A stretch of 64,000 bases of DNA from Rhynchopus sp. YZ270_cl-10. Lineage: Eukaryota; Euglenozoa; Diplonemea; Diplonemida; Diplonemidae. Where the stretch lies: the NCBI GenBank assembly GCA_964035575.1, contig OZ037928.1, forward strand, positions 682,001 to 746,000. The letters are read 5' to 3'. Shown here in pieces: positions 30,604 to 42,300 of this stretch. The notes under the pieces are model-generated. The model ran no database searches and had not been told where the DNA came from. It saw only the letters and a list, made by a program, of their open reading frames with translations. Each line of letters starts with the position of its first letter. The stretch's first letter is position 1. The position numbers and the translations under genes were made by a program.

Positions 30604-31480
30604 ATTTTTTGACAAGGCGCTGGCCCATACAAAATGCACTGGTGGTACAGAAAATGGCTGGGGAATAAACTCTAGATGCTCAAAACAGCCCAATTCTTGC
30701 TTTTTTGGACTTTTTGGTCCCAGAAGGGTACCCAGGGTGTAGTGAGCAGGCCTCAAAAGCACTTGTGAAAAAAAAAAAAAAATTTTTTTTTTTTGAGATT
30801 TTTGAAAAATCGGCCGATTTTGCGACCAATTTTGGCTGGGGAATTTCGACGACCAAAGGGTCCCCCCTGTGGAAAAAAACGCTAATTGGCGCGAATTTCA
30901 TACCCTAATCGTGTCGCGCCAATTCGCGCCAATTAGCGTTTTTTTTCGCGAAAAAACGGCTAAGTACAAAACGCGAATTGGCGCGAATTGGGGCAACCAG
31001 GGGCGAATATTAGGGTACCTCCAGGGAGGGTGTTTAAAAAGGGAAAAATCGGAAAAATCGGAAAAAAAAGTGCGGATTTTTGGGGTGTTTTTGACCAAAA
31101 AAAGAGTGAGGGGAGTTGGGTCCAGTCATAGGGGAGTAGAGCAATTTTTAACACTCAATCCCAAATTTTTGTCCAAACTGGGTACTTTTCTAAATAAAGA
31201 ACAACTATTCAAAACTGTAAAATTCTTGCTTTAATTGATTTTTTGGGGTACCTCCGATCTACAGTCAAAAAAAATCGAGCAGATTCGTTGAGTGACTAAA
31301 ACCTCAGAACCCATAGAGAGAGAGACCCTGGTGCCCTGTAATTCCTTAACGAAATGTCTTTGCCATTTTCAAAAATATTATGGCCGCAAAAATGGCAGTA
31401 TGTAATCTGTGGTGCTCAAAAGTGCAAAATTCTTGCTCCAATGGATTCTCCGGGTATATATTGTACCTGGAGAATATGGT
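30604..31480 (+). repeat. A/T-rich satellite block
   Basis: These are satellite units as at 25840-28000, including the GACAAGGCGCTGGCCCATAC and GTGAGGGGAGTTGGGTCCAG phrases. An inner palindrome of GCGCGAATTGGCGCGAATT type lies at about 30885-30995. Confidence 0.65.
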
Positions 31481-31524
31481 CAGATCACTCTTCAGACCAT
31501 CTGGGGTATGGTCACACACAGGTA

Positions 31525-32183
31525 GTATACACAGTATACACAGTATACACAGTATACACAGTATACACAGTATACACAGTATACACAGTATACACAGTAT
31601 ACACAGTATACACAGTATACACAGTATACACAGTATACACAGTATACACAGTATACACAGTATACACAGTATACACAGTATACACAGTATACACAGTATA
31701 CACAGTATACACAGTATACACAGTATACACAGTATACACAGTATACACAGTATACACAGTATACACAGTATACACAGTATACACAGTATACACAGTATAC
31801 ACAGTATACACAGTATACACAGTATACACAGTATACACAGTATACACAGTATACACAGTATACACAGTATACACAGTATACACAGTATACACAGTATACA
31901 CAGTATACACAGTATACACAGTATACACAGTATACACAGTATACACAGTGTACACAGTATACACAGTATACACAGTATACACAGTATACACAGTATACAC
32001 AGTATACACAGTATACACAGTATACACAGTATACACAGTATACACAGTATACACAGTATACACAGTATACACAGTATACACAGTATACACAGTATACACA
32101 GTATACACAGTATACACAGTATACACAGTATACACAGTATACACAGTATACACAGTATACACAGTACACAGTACACAGTACAC
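31525..32183 (+). repeat. GTATACACA 9-bp minisatellite, about 73 copies
   Basis: Nearly perfect head-to-tail GTATACACA units continue for about 660 bp, with one GTGTACACA variant near 31947 and degenerate GTACACA units at the right end. Because the period is divisible by three and lacks stops, five reading frames stay open; these are not genes. About 180 bp further right (32363-32391) the inverted motif TACTGTGTACTGTGTACTGT appears. Confidence 0.95.
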
Positions 32184-33275
32184 ACGACACCCAAGAAATC
32201 GACATTTTTCGCGATAGTTGGTACTCCAAAAATTTGCCGGAACCGAAAATCGTGTAGTTTGGGGGTATTGAGGCCAGAAAAAAATTGTGTGAATACATGG
32301 AAATATTCCTGATAGGGTGGCATTCGGCCAAAACATCAGCTATTTTGGTCATTTTGCCTTGTACAGTACTGTGTACTGTGTACTGTGTACTCTTTAGTAA
32401 AGACCAAGGCGTTGAAATTCATATGTAATGGGGTGAAATGGGATGAAAGTGTGTGTAGGTGGGTGTTAGTGTGGTACCGCCGGGACACCCCAGAAGGGGG
32501 GGTCATTTTTTAACGGCCCTAAGCGGTTTTTTGGTGGGATACACAGAGACACACGGTGGCCCATACGGACCCTCAGGGTACACGACGACTAAAGTAACGG
32601 GTGTTATGTGGTAATATTACATGTACTACATTTAAGTTACATGTGGTACAGGTGGCGAAATCAGGTGATGGTACAATGGTTTTGGGTGGTTCTAGGCAGC
32701 GTTCGGCGGTGATTTCTGGTAAGACCTAAAAAATACTCAAAAATCGTCGTGAAATTTATGGGAGTTCTCGTGGGTTATTTACACATCGACCCACATGGAA
32801 CATGATCACATGTAAGTTACATGTAATTTACGTGTAACGGTTTTTCACATGTAACATTACATGTGAAAAACACATGTAACTTACTTCACCGCCGTGTGCT
32901 CCCCAAACCCGGAGTACACCGCGCGGACCCTCACCTGTGACACATGTCACTTTACGTGTAAAATGACATGCCGTTTACATGAAAAAAAAGTCACATGTAA
33001 ATCACAATGTCATGACGTTTACTTCACCGTCGTGTATTCGGGGTGCCCCCCAGAGGGTCCATTGCACCACAACCGAGTATGAGCAATGACAAGGGGGTAT
33101 GACTAGTTACATGACAAGACTAAATAATGACAAGACCCCTGTCACATGACAAGGCCTAACGCCACTCATTTCATACAGGGGTCTTGTCGTGAGTTAGTCT
33201 TGTCATGTAACTGCTCATGCACCTTGTCATATGACTAGTCACAGGTGGTAACTAGGACGTTGTAGTCCCTGTAAA
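32184..33275. repeat. Palindromic ACATGTAA-rich and foldback tract
   Basis: 32590-33010 is rich in TTACATGT/ACATGTAA palindromes (for example CACATGTAACATTACATGTG). A foldback spans about 33082-33240, with GTTACATGACAAGACTAA and TGACAAGACCCCTG matched inverted by CAGGGGTCTTGTC and TTAGTCTTGTCATGTAAC. CACGGTGGCCCA near 32552 also occurs in the elements at 36166 and 38945. No gene. Confidence 0.65.
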
Positions 33276-34298
33276 TCTATTTTTTTTTCGCGAAATTTTT
33301 TGACTTAACACTGGTTGTGCTTAGAAAACCCGAATTTTTTACCCTTGAAAAGTGCATTTGAGGAAGTCACAATGCGTCAAAACGAAAAGGTCGTTTTTGG
33401 CACTTTTAAAACCGGGCTCCGCTGAGTTCACCATATTTTTGCTCGATTTATTTAGTGGAGTAACTATTACTTTATCGTATGTGTGGACAAAAATTTGGGA
33501 CGGAGCGTAAGATAATTCCCTGTGTATTTTCCTTAAGGAAAATACAGGCAAAAATCCAGGTAAAAATCACTTTGTACAGACTATGCCTGGCGGGCACAGG
33601 GTGTGTCAAAACCAAAAAAAAATTGCTCGAATGGACGTTTCTGGGTTCCGGCATCTAGAGTCAAAAAAAATCTATTTTTTTTTCGCGAAATTTTTTGACT
33701 TAACACTGGTTGTGCTTAGAAAACCCGAATTTTTTACCCTTGAAAAGTGCATTTGAGGAAGTCACAATGCGTCAAAACGAAAAGGTCGTTTTTGGCACTT
33801 TTAAAACCGGGCTCCGCTGAGTTCACCATATTTTTGCTCGATTTATTTAGTGGAGTAACTATTACTTTATCGTATGTGTGGACAAAAATTTGGGACGGAG
33901 CGTAAGATAATTCCCTGTGTATTTTCCTTAAGGAAAATACAGGCAAAAATCCAGGTAAAAATCACTTTGTACAGACTATGCCTGGCGGGCACAGGGTGTG
34001 TCAAAACCAAAAAAAAATTGCTCGAATGGACGTTTCTGGGTTCCGGCATCTAGAGTCAAAAAAAATCTATTTTTTTTTTCGCGAAATTTTTTGACTTAAC
34101 ACTGGTTGTGCTTAGAAAACCCGAATTTTTTACCCTTGAAAAGTGCATTTGAGGAAGTCACAATGCGTCAAAACGAAAAGGTCGTTTTTGGCACTTTTAA
34201 AACCGGGCTCCGCTGAGTTCACCATATTTTTGCTCGATTTATTTAGTGGAGTAACTATTACTTTATCGTATGTGTGGACAAAAATTTGGGACGGAGCA
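33276..34298 (+). repeat. 395-bp tandem repeat, 2.6 copies
   Basis: Units start at 33276, 33671 and 34066 (TCTATTTTTTTTTCGCG), exactly 395 bp apart and essentially identical; the third stops after GGGACGGAGC. Each contains the palindrome TGTATTTTCCTTAAGGAAAATACA (given only as a motif span of about 24 bp near 33525, 33920). Identical short frames in each unit are not supported as genes. Confidence 0.95.
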
Positions 34299-34810
34299 AG
34301 TAAGGTCACTGCTCTGGGTGCCATGTGCTTTAGCCAATTCTTGACGAGGATGGGGGTGCAGACCGCCAAGTCCGGACGGCAGGGAACCTTCCCCACCACA
34401 CGTCAGTTCTCCTCAGCTCCTTGTGACTTGACTCGTGCCGGTGCTGGTGTCTCTTGAGTGCAACGAACAGAGCGGTTGCGTTGCGTTGCGTTGGTTGCGT
34501 TGGTTGTGTTCGGTTGGTTACGTTCGCTGCGTTCCGATCGTAACGTGCACATCGGTTGCGTTGCGTTGCATGCGTTGCGTTCGTTGCATACAGATCGCTA
34601 CGTACACAACGGTTTCGTTGTGTTCGGTTGGTTGCGTTCGTTGCGTTGCGTTGCTTCCGTGTGTTTGGTTCGGGACGTTACGTACCGAACGGTTGCGTTG
34701 CGTCGGTTGCATTCGTTCCGTTCACATCGTTCCGATCTGAACGGAACGATGTGAACGCAAGAAACGTATCGCATCGGTTGCGTTGGTTGGCTTGTGTGCG
34801 TTGCAAACCT
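34299..34810 (+). repeat. GTTGCGTTGGTTGC-type degenerate minisatellite
   Basis: 34450-34800 is an irregular mix of GTTGC, GTTGG and GTTCG pentamers plus ACGTTCC variants, ending in an inverted pair (ATCGTTCCGATC and GAACGGAACGAT). No gene. Confidence 0.7.
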
Positions 34811-36165
34811 TTCATACATCAACCACACCAGCCAGTGAGTGTTAAGGATTGCCAAAAAAAACTAATTCCTTCACCACACTGCTGAGTCGACCAGTTTCAT
34901 GGAGCAACATAAGAAACCATCCCCAAACGTCATGCCCAAATAACTGCCTCGTATCCCCTTCCCCATTACCCAGTCAGTCTGTCTTTCCAACGTAGCCCTC
35001 CGGCAACGCACCAACAGCAACATTCAGACTGCAACATCGCAACACACCAGAGCAATACACCAGAGCAATACACCCTCTCTAACGTCACAACCTTCACCTC
35101 TCAGAGTCAACGAAACCCACCGTCACATCATTACTCTCCCTGTAAACAAGATACTTAACAGCCACAACATTCACACATTCCATACTTATTTATCATCTTT
35201 CCCAGTAGGCGTATACCACGGGTTCTTTTGAACCACAATTTGTTACCCTCCCCGTTTGTTTTGGTTGTTGTAATCCTGTCCGAGTGTGGTGATTGTGTGG
35301 TGAAGAAGAGAAAGAAAAGAGTGAAGTTATTAATGCAGGCACCTCCGACTGACCCACGTACGATGCCAGCCATCCGGATGAAAGCACAAGTACCCTGCGG
35401 CCAACAACAGAAGATGTAAAAAGGAAACCTAATGACTGGCCCGTACCGTAAGAGAACGAGGGCGGTTCACAACCGCTCGACAGCCGGCGGCCCACCTTCC
35501 GTTGAAGAGTTGTGAGCTTACAGGTACTGCAGTTCGCTGCACCCAACGCTTGATGCACGATAGTCTACACAAGAGAGCAGAAACCCAAAAACACAAAAAG
35601 GGGTGGGCGGGGGGGTCACAACATCTCTCTCTTGGCGCCCCATGCTGTACCGACAGTTGGGCCTCACCCTTTCTCTTAGGGATATACATGGACGTCCTTA
35701 CAGGCAGCACACCGTAACCCAAAGGCGTGGCAGAGAGACTCCGTAGAGCGACTCTGGCCTGACCGCTGGCCATTTATGCTCCGGGTGCGAGCACCCATCA
35801 TAGCATAGGGGGGCCAGCCTGACCCAGCATTTATATACCCTGCCAGGGTGAACTTGCATAAAAGAGGGCAGGGGCGTTTAGACCCTGAGGACTAGGGGAA
35901 GTCCTGCATACCCCAACAGAAAGACAAAGGCTATGCACTGGTGATATAGGAGAGGCAGGGTTGCTGAAAAACAAAAAGACCCTGAAGGCACAAAAACGCC
36001 CCGCATACCCCTCCTCGCCTCCTGTTTTGTAATCTCTCAGGTAGGAGACATCGGTTCGAGCGGTCAACACCTTCATAGAGTTTCTGGAGGAACGGACCCC
36101 CGGATGCAATTTAAGGTCCAGCCCAGGACCTTAAATAAAGAAAAGAAAATTATCATAAGGGGGGC
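34811..36165. other. Intergenic, one module C copy
   Basis: Module C lies at 35331-35420. 35429-35773 is open on the minus strand (114 codons) but reads as low-information sequence and may instead be a structured non-coding stretch. No gene or RNA could be assigned. Confidence 0.35.
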
Positions 36166-36412
36166 ACGGTGGCCCATTCCTACCCTTAGGGTAGGGTCCG
36201 CGGGGGGTACCCCATGGGGTACCCCCCAGACTACCCCCGGGGGTACCCCATGGGGTACCCCGCGCGGACCCTGACTGGCACTGGGGGTACACAGGTACAC
36301 AGGTACACAGGTACACAGGTACACAGGTACACAGGTACACAGGTACACAGGTACACAGGTACACAGGTACACAGGTACAGCCAGAGTGCCAGAGTCAAGG
36401 GTCCGCGCGGGG
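36166..36412. mobile_element. Foldback with GGGGTACCCC palindromes and GGTACACA minisatellite
   Basis: It begins CACGGTGGCCCA and runs into GGTCCGCGGGGGGTACCCC and ATGGGGTACCCC palindromes. It then holds about 12 copies of the 8-bp GGTACACA (36286-36380) between inverted arms CGCGCGGACCCTGACTGG and its counterpart ending GGGTCCGCGCG. The CACGGTGGCCCA end also terminates the related array at 38643-38955. Confidence 0.7.
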
Positions 36413-36421
36413 TCCGCCCCC

Positions 36422-37897
36422 CGATGACATAACGAAGTATCGCTTGAAAATACCGTTCAATATATGTTGCTTGGTGTGCATGAAGAAGGACACACAAGGT
36501 ATATCAAACGATAAATCAATCAGATAAACGTTACATCATCGGAAAATTGTTGGCACCGCCCCCCTGTCTTCGTATTTATTACCCCGTCGACAGGCCAAAC
36601 AGCGTTGGGCTCAGAAGAAGCAGTGCAAGACACTGGGGATCAACATGAGAACCAACTCCCAACAACACAGGCTACCGAAGTAGCAGGTGGGGTGTTGCGG
36701 GTGTTTGGGGTGAGAAAATCGATTTTGGTAAGTTGCAGCAGAACATTCTTAAGTTCGCACTAGTCGAGAGAGGCTTACCCGCTGCAGTGAAGCAGTGCAC
36801 CCATTTAAGGGTGGAGAAGCGTGACACGCACATACAAGTATGTACGTTACTTCAACAAAGGCTGAATTCTGGTAATTCTAAGGGATGTGAATTCAGCCAC
36901 CACGCAGGTAGTGTTTTAAGGTTCCTCGCTTTGTGCTGCACAGCGGACTCATGACACAAAGGAGTTGCCCCCGCTCTCTTTCGCGCAAATTTAAGAAAAT
37001 TCTGAAGTAACTACAACCTGGCGTGCGGGTACAGATGCATTGCTTTGTTCTTTCCTCAAAGTCATATCTGATCTCTCGGGTCTGTACTAAAGTCAGTGTT
37101 TAGATAAGCATCCACTTGACTCGTTCTAACAACCGTTGAAATCTAGAACAAAAAGAACAAAACAATACACTGCCCCTTCTCACACCAAGCCGCCATGCTT
37201 CAAGAGCATGCCCTGGGCAAAAATTACTGTGACAAAAATTGGTTTTCTGGGGGAACGCGATATTTTCTTGTGCCTACTGTAGTCCTCCGCAAGAGCAGAG
37301 GACAGACTTTTCGGATCCCGAAGTCGAATTTTTTGCACTAGCTATGCTCCCTGGGTTAATGGCTATAGCAGTGACTGACTAAGAGTTTCATAATAATTGG
37401 GGCGGTCTATGGGGTGGGTTAATGGAAAAATTGGTTTAAAAACCCAACTTTTGCGGTCCCCACCCGGTTTGCAATAATTGCACCAGCTCTTCCATCGGCA
37501 CTGTTTCGCTGTCACGATGAAGGGTCGTCGGTTCGGGTACCTGTTGAGAGAAATTGAGTGCAAAAGTAGAGACTACAACAAAAAAAATCAAACAAACAAA
37601 CAAGAAGCCGCTCCGTACCTCTTCCATGCAAAAAAGAAAGTAAAAGACTGCCCTTCCTCAGTCCGGAAGTAGCACCTCATCCGGTTCCCTGACGTAAAAG
37701 AGTTGTAGAGGTTACGAGATGCCATGATAAAAAAGTAAAAGTGACAATTTTGACAATAAAAATATGCTTCGATTTACATCCGAGCGGGACAAAGGCGAAA
37801 AGGGGGAGCGGGGGTGTAAAAACCGGGGCTTAAACATACCTTGCAGCACTCGCTCGGCCTACTCTCCAGGTACGAGAACATCACTGCACGAACAATC
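36422..37897 (-). mobile_element. Repeat element J, copy 2 (right arm of large inverted repeat)
   Basis: Reverse complement of 28437-29785 along its whole length, with small indels and substitutions. On the minus strand the exon-like stretch VPEPTTLHRDSETVPMEEL is kept in frame after a TTTCTCTCAACAG acceptor-like site, differing from copy 1 by conservative changes. The arms are 6.6 kb apart. Confidence 0.8.
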
Positions 37898-38642
37898 CCA
37901 CTGATACTGATACCTGCATTCTATTTGTTGCCACATGGTAAAAATGACCAAAACTTCGACCAATTTTTTTTTTCTTCACAATTTGCTCGTTGAGGCTTTG
38001 TATTTTTTGGGCCATTTATGACCTACCACGCCCGATTTTGGGCGAGAAGAAAAAAAAATTTGGGTCAAAAATCGACGCGTCTTTGGTAAAATCACGACTT
38101 TTCGGGCGCGAAACTACGTTTTAGACCCCCACAGATGCTCAAAAGTGCCAAATTTTGCTTTTAATGGCCTCAAAGGATCACGGGAGCACCCCTCGTAATT
38201 ACGAGCTCCCCACGCCGTGACGTCGTCATTGCGCGCGTAATTTCCCACGTATGCGGGCGTGGTTGGTCATAAAATGGCCCAAAAACCCCAAACAAAACCT
38301 CAGATTGACCAAATCGAGGAAAAATTGTCAAGTCGAAATTTCAGCCAAAATACGGTCATTTTGGTTATACCCCGCGGTGTATGCAGTAGCTAGAACACGT
38401 ACACAGCTAAGTTCCTAAGCGATTTCCTTCACATTTTTCATGAAAAATTGGTCAAAAATCGACTTGTCTTTGGTAAAAAAACCACGAAAAATCGGCTGCG
38501 CAAAACCACGTTTTAGACCCCCACAGATGCTCAAAAGTGCCAATTTTTGCTTTTAATGGCCTCAAATCGTCGAAATTAGGCCTATATAGGGCAAAAAAAA
38601 TTTTTTGAGAGTCCCTTTCCCTGGGAGGCAATAGCCACCGGG
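37898..38642 (+). repeat. A/T-rich satellite block
   Basis: Diverged satellite units (CCCCCACAGATGCTCAAAAG occurs twice) are interrupted by a G/C-richer patch at about 38175-38270. Confidence 0.6.
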
Positions 38643-38955
38643 TGTGCAGGGGGTACCCCGGGGGGTACCCCCCAGGGTCCGCGGGGGTACCCCATGGGGT
38701 ACCCCCGCGGACCCTGAGGGGTACCCCATGGGGTACCCCCGCGGACCCTGGGGGGTACCCCTCGGGGTACCCCAAACCCCCCAAAGGGTACGCGGACCCT
38801 ACCCAACCCTGTGGGGTACCCCCTGGGGTAGCCCACGCGAGGGGGTACCCCCCGCGGACCCTACCCTGTGTGGTACCCTACCCTGCGGGGTACCCCTTTT
38901 GGGGGTACCCCCGGGGGTACCCCCAAAAGGGTCCGCTGGGCCACCGTGGGCATGT
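38643..38955. repeat. GGGGTACCCC palindrome array
   Basis: The array is dense in GGGGTACCCC, CCATGGGG and GGGTCCGCGGGGG, and closes with GGGTCCGCTGGGCCACCGTG, the inverted form of the CACGGTGGCCCA end of the element at 36166. All frames are open by composition. Confidence 0.75.
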
Positions 38956-39180
38956 CTTTTTTTTTCTTCTTTTTTTTTTTTTTCGTCGTGGTTTTTTTTA
39001 ATATTTCCCCCAAACCAGTAACACACCTCCCTCTTTTTTGTTTGGGCAAGTATGAAAGTAAAAAAAAATGAAAATAAAACACACCAAAAACCCCTGTTGA
39101 ACGTACCCGAGACATGCAGGTTCGTTTTTATTCATAAAAAATTGTGCAAAACAAATCATTGTTCTCGCTCTCCTAAAGGG

Positions 39181-39296
39181 GGGGGGGGAGGGATAATTGT
39201 AGTGGGGGATAACTGTAGAATGGCGGATAAAATAAAAAATATCGCCAGTTTTTTCTTCTCAAAAAATGGGGGATAGTTGTAGCGGGGGATAAAAAA
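39181..39296 (+). repeat. GGGGGATAACTGTAG repeat flanking the LINE 3' end
   Basis: Several GGGGGATAA(C/T)TGTAG units and GGATAAAATAAAA occur here, immediately beside the LINE's 3' terminus. The same motif in the same orientation lies at the other border (45842-45925). Confidence 0.75.
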
Positions 39297-39349
39297 GTGA
39301 AGTTGATAGTGCAAACGCCTCTGGGACGCAGGCACTGGCACTCCGTGGG

Positions 39350-42300
39350 TTATCGAACCCCGGAGTGTTGCGCTTGGGATTGGTTTACAGGGAAGCTGTA
39401 AGCAGGTATACATTCATTACCCCACCCTGACCGGGAAGGGGGGACAACATGATTTAAAGATTCAAGAAAAGCACGTGTTTTAGCACACAACACTGGGCGT
39501 CTGCTGAATCCAATGAGCGCTGGGGCGCCGACGGAACGGAGGGAGTGCACACGATCCTTTTTCACACCCGGGAATGGGGCGCGGCGGAGTTTCGCTGTTA
39601 AAGCCCGCATGTTGGTCTTGACGATGAGCCTTTGCATGGCCCGCCCACGCTCGCGGATATTAGAGGTCTGTTTGGCGAGGAAGACCCTTGTGCGCAATTC
39701 GAAGTCGACCGCGAGCTCGACACACGACACGTCGCGGGGTTCTTTGCTCCACTCGAGCGTAATCACCCACCACAGGAAAGCTTTCAAAGTGAACGCCTCC
39801 CTATAGGTGGAGGAAAAACTAGGTTGCAGCTTGGTCAGATATGTGCGGAAGGGGGTATCCCGTTTGGAGGCAGCAAATGTGAGATCCCAAGGATGTACAG
39901 CCGGGGCCACATCCACAGCTTTTGAGAGGGTTGTGTCGATCGTGGTGACGGCATCGAGGAGAAGAGACTGTACCGCCTTCACCGTTACCTTGCTCACATT
40001 GGAGGGTACAATGCCGTGCAGCACAAAGCAGGTGGGAAGCCCTTTGCCATAGAGGCTGATGGCCGACTCATGTAGGGCAGTGAACGCTGGTGTGTGCACT
40101 ATGCTGCAGTGCCACAGTAGGTGGCGTGTGTGGCATGTAACCTGGACGAGGCATAAGGGGCATTTATCGCTGAAGTCCGCCTCGGGGAAGCCACTGCGTT
40201 TGAGCCCTGCTGGATGGCAGAAGAGGATTCCGCCACACAGAACACGTCGCATCCGGAAAGCCTTGAGGGGGTCGTGGTATTGTAGATTGCGCCACAGGGC
40301 ATTGGTGGCTCGGGTGTCAATGCCGTCGTTTATGCCGTCGTACGTAGGGCGTTTACTCTGCAGATCATCCCAGACCGCCGTACGCGCCAGAACTCGCACT
40401 TCATGGGCCCTCTTGGCTTTGTCTGTATCGATGATGGGGGTAGTCTTCGTGGTTGCAGACGTAGACGTCACTGCCTTCATCTCAGGGTCCCAGCTCACGC
40501 CACATCTGCGGGAGGCGGCGAGGACAGTCCCCACTGGACCAACTGCATGCATAGGTGTACCCTTTGCGGCCAGGGTCTCGTACCTCTCTCTGATTTTCAT
40601 GCACCTCTGGCGTATGGCGTCGTTGCGTTCCACACTGGCGGCGTAAGCTCTGAACGTCCTGCATATAACACTCGAGAGGGGGTGTGCTACGTGCGCCTTC
40701 AGGCAGAGTGTGAGTAGTGCGTCCACTGAACGGGTAAGGTAGGTGGGGCCCCAGCAGCACATCGTCACTGCCGTCGATAGTTCATTCATCACTGACCGAG
40801 GGGGCATGTTGAAGGCGGACTCGTATAACACTGAAGGGAGGATGGCAGATGTGGCAATAGACACCTTCTGGGAGAAGGAGAGCGGTGTCGCACCCAAACA
40901 TGAGAGCGCCCTCACGGCTGACTGGTATACCGTAGCGTTGTATCGCCCCTTGCGTCGCAGGGAGCTGTACATCATCACGCCGAGTGAGCGGAGCGACTCT
41001 GTTGTCTGGAACACATGGTTGTCCTCAGACTTCAGCTTGCATTTGTGGTTCTTCAATGATGAGAAGGCAAAGGTCTTCGCCATGTTGAGGCGCATGCCTG
41101 TGATGCGGCAGAAGTCCTCCACTCGCAGCAGGCATGCCCCCACCGAAGCTTCACTATGGCGAGACAAAAGGTATGCGTCGTCAGCAAACGACCGTACAAA
41201 CGCCTCAGGTATTTCCGCTGTGACGCAGTGTGTCAGGACTGATATCAGGGCGTTGATGAGCACCACAGAGAGGGGGCACCCCTGCAGAATCCCATTCGTC
41301 ACGGAGTACGCCTCTCCTACGCCGGAGGGCAGCTTGAACCGCCGTCTCAGCTTGGCGTACATCGCTCGCAGAGGTGTCATGATCCTGGGGTGAAGCCCCA
41401 TCTTCTCCACAAGATCCAAGGTGAGGCCCTGTGGTACGCGGTCGAAGCACTTCGCAAAGTCGAGCGCCAGACCGTGCAGCGGTTCGCCACCGAGCAGAGC
41501 GTCCTCCATCTGTGTGAAGACGTCATACAAGACGTCGTTCGTGCTGTGCTTTGGGCGGAAGCCATGTTGCGACGGGTGTACCCATTGTTCCTGCCATTGT
41601 TGAACTGCCTGCAGGCGTGCGCAGGCCCACAACCGGTATACCGCACTGGTCACTGTCACAGGACGTAGCTTCAAGGGGGACTGGTCTTCGCCTTTGGGAA
41701 GGAGCGTCACCAGGGCGGTCAACAGCGCTTGCGGCCACACACCGTTCGTCTCTATCGCGTTGAACACTCGGGCAAAACCGTCCAGTATGCACAGGGGCAT
41801 CGCATGAAGCTCCAATGAGCGCCAGCCATCAGTTCCGCAGGCGTCCGTGCGCTTACCTTTCTTGTCAAGCGTTCTGCGCAAGTCAGCACCACTTAGCGGG
41901 TCTAGGGACATCGGGGAATGTGCGACGAAGCTGCCGAAACGTTGCTCGAAAGAGGTGAGAGTTGGCTCGGGATGGTCGTGGTCGTATAAGTTGAACACTG
42001 ATTTCCATTCATCACGCAGTAGTTTGTCCATCTCCCTGTGGTTGGCCGTAAGCACGCCATCCTCGCCCCGCAGGGCGGAAATAGGAACACCCTGTTTACC
42101 CATGCACCACGCCGTGAGTTTTCGTCGTTCGCTGCTAAAATCTACCTTCAGCTTGGTGGTGTACTGCTTCTCGCGTTGTAGACGGGTGTTGCGTATCTCA
42201 AGGTTTATAAGCATCTTGGACTTGTCCAGCAGAGAGTTAAGGATCTGTAGCTGCTTTTCGAGCGCGGGTGGGATTGTCGTCTCTTCGGACCTCAGCAGTT

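Noticed and set aside
31346-32352. Long open frames on both strands (repeated HSI, YTV, ILC or VYC tripeptides)
   Set aside because: They arise because the 9-bp minisatellite has a period divisible by three and no stop; there is no start context, domain or composition of a real protein.
35429-35773. 114-codon minus-strand frame, or a structured RNA
   Set aside because: Neither a protein family nor a known RNA could be recognised; left as unassigned.
38642-39021. Gly/Pro-rich open frames
   Set aside because: Composition artefact of the GGGGTACCCC array; open in both strands.
39297-39420. tRNA-like T-arm (GGGTTATCGAACCCC) suggesting a tRNA-derived SINE
   Set aside because: The sequence is colinear with the LINE ORF2 stop region and no cloverleaf can be formed, so LINE truncation explains the copies better.
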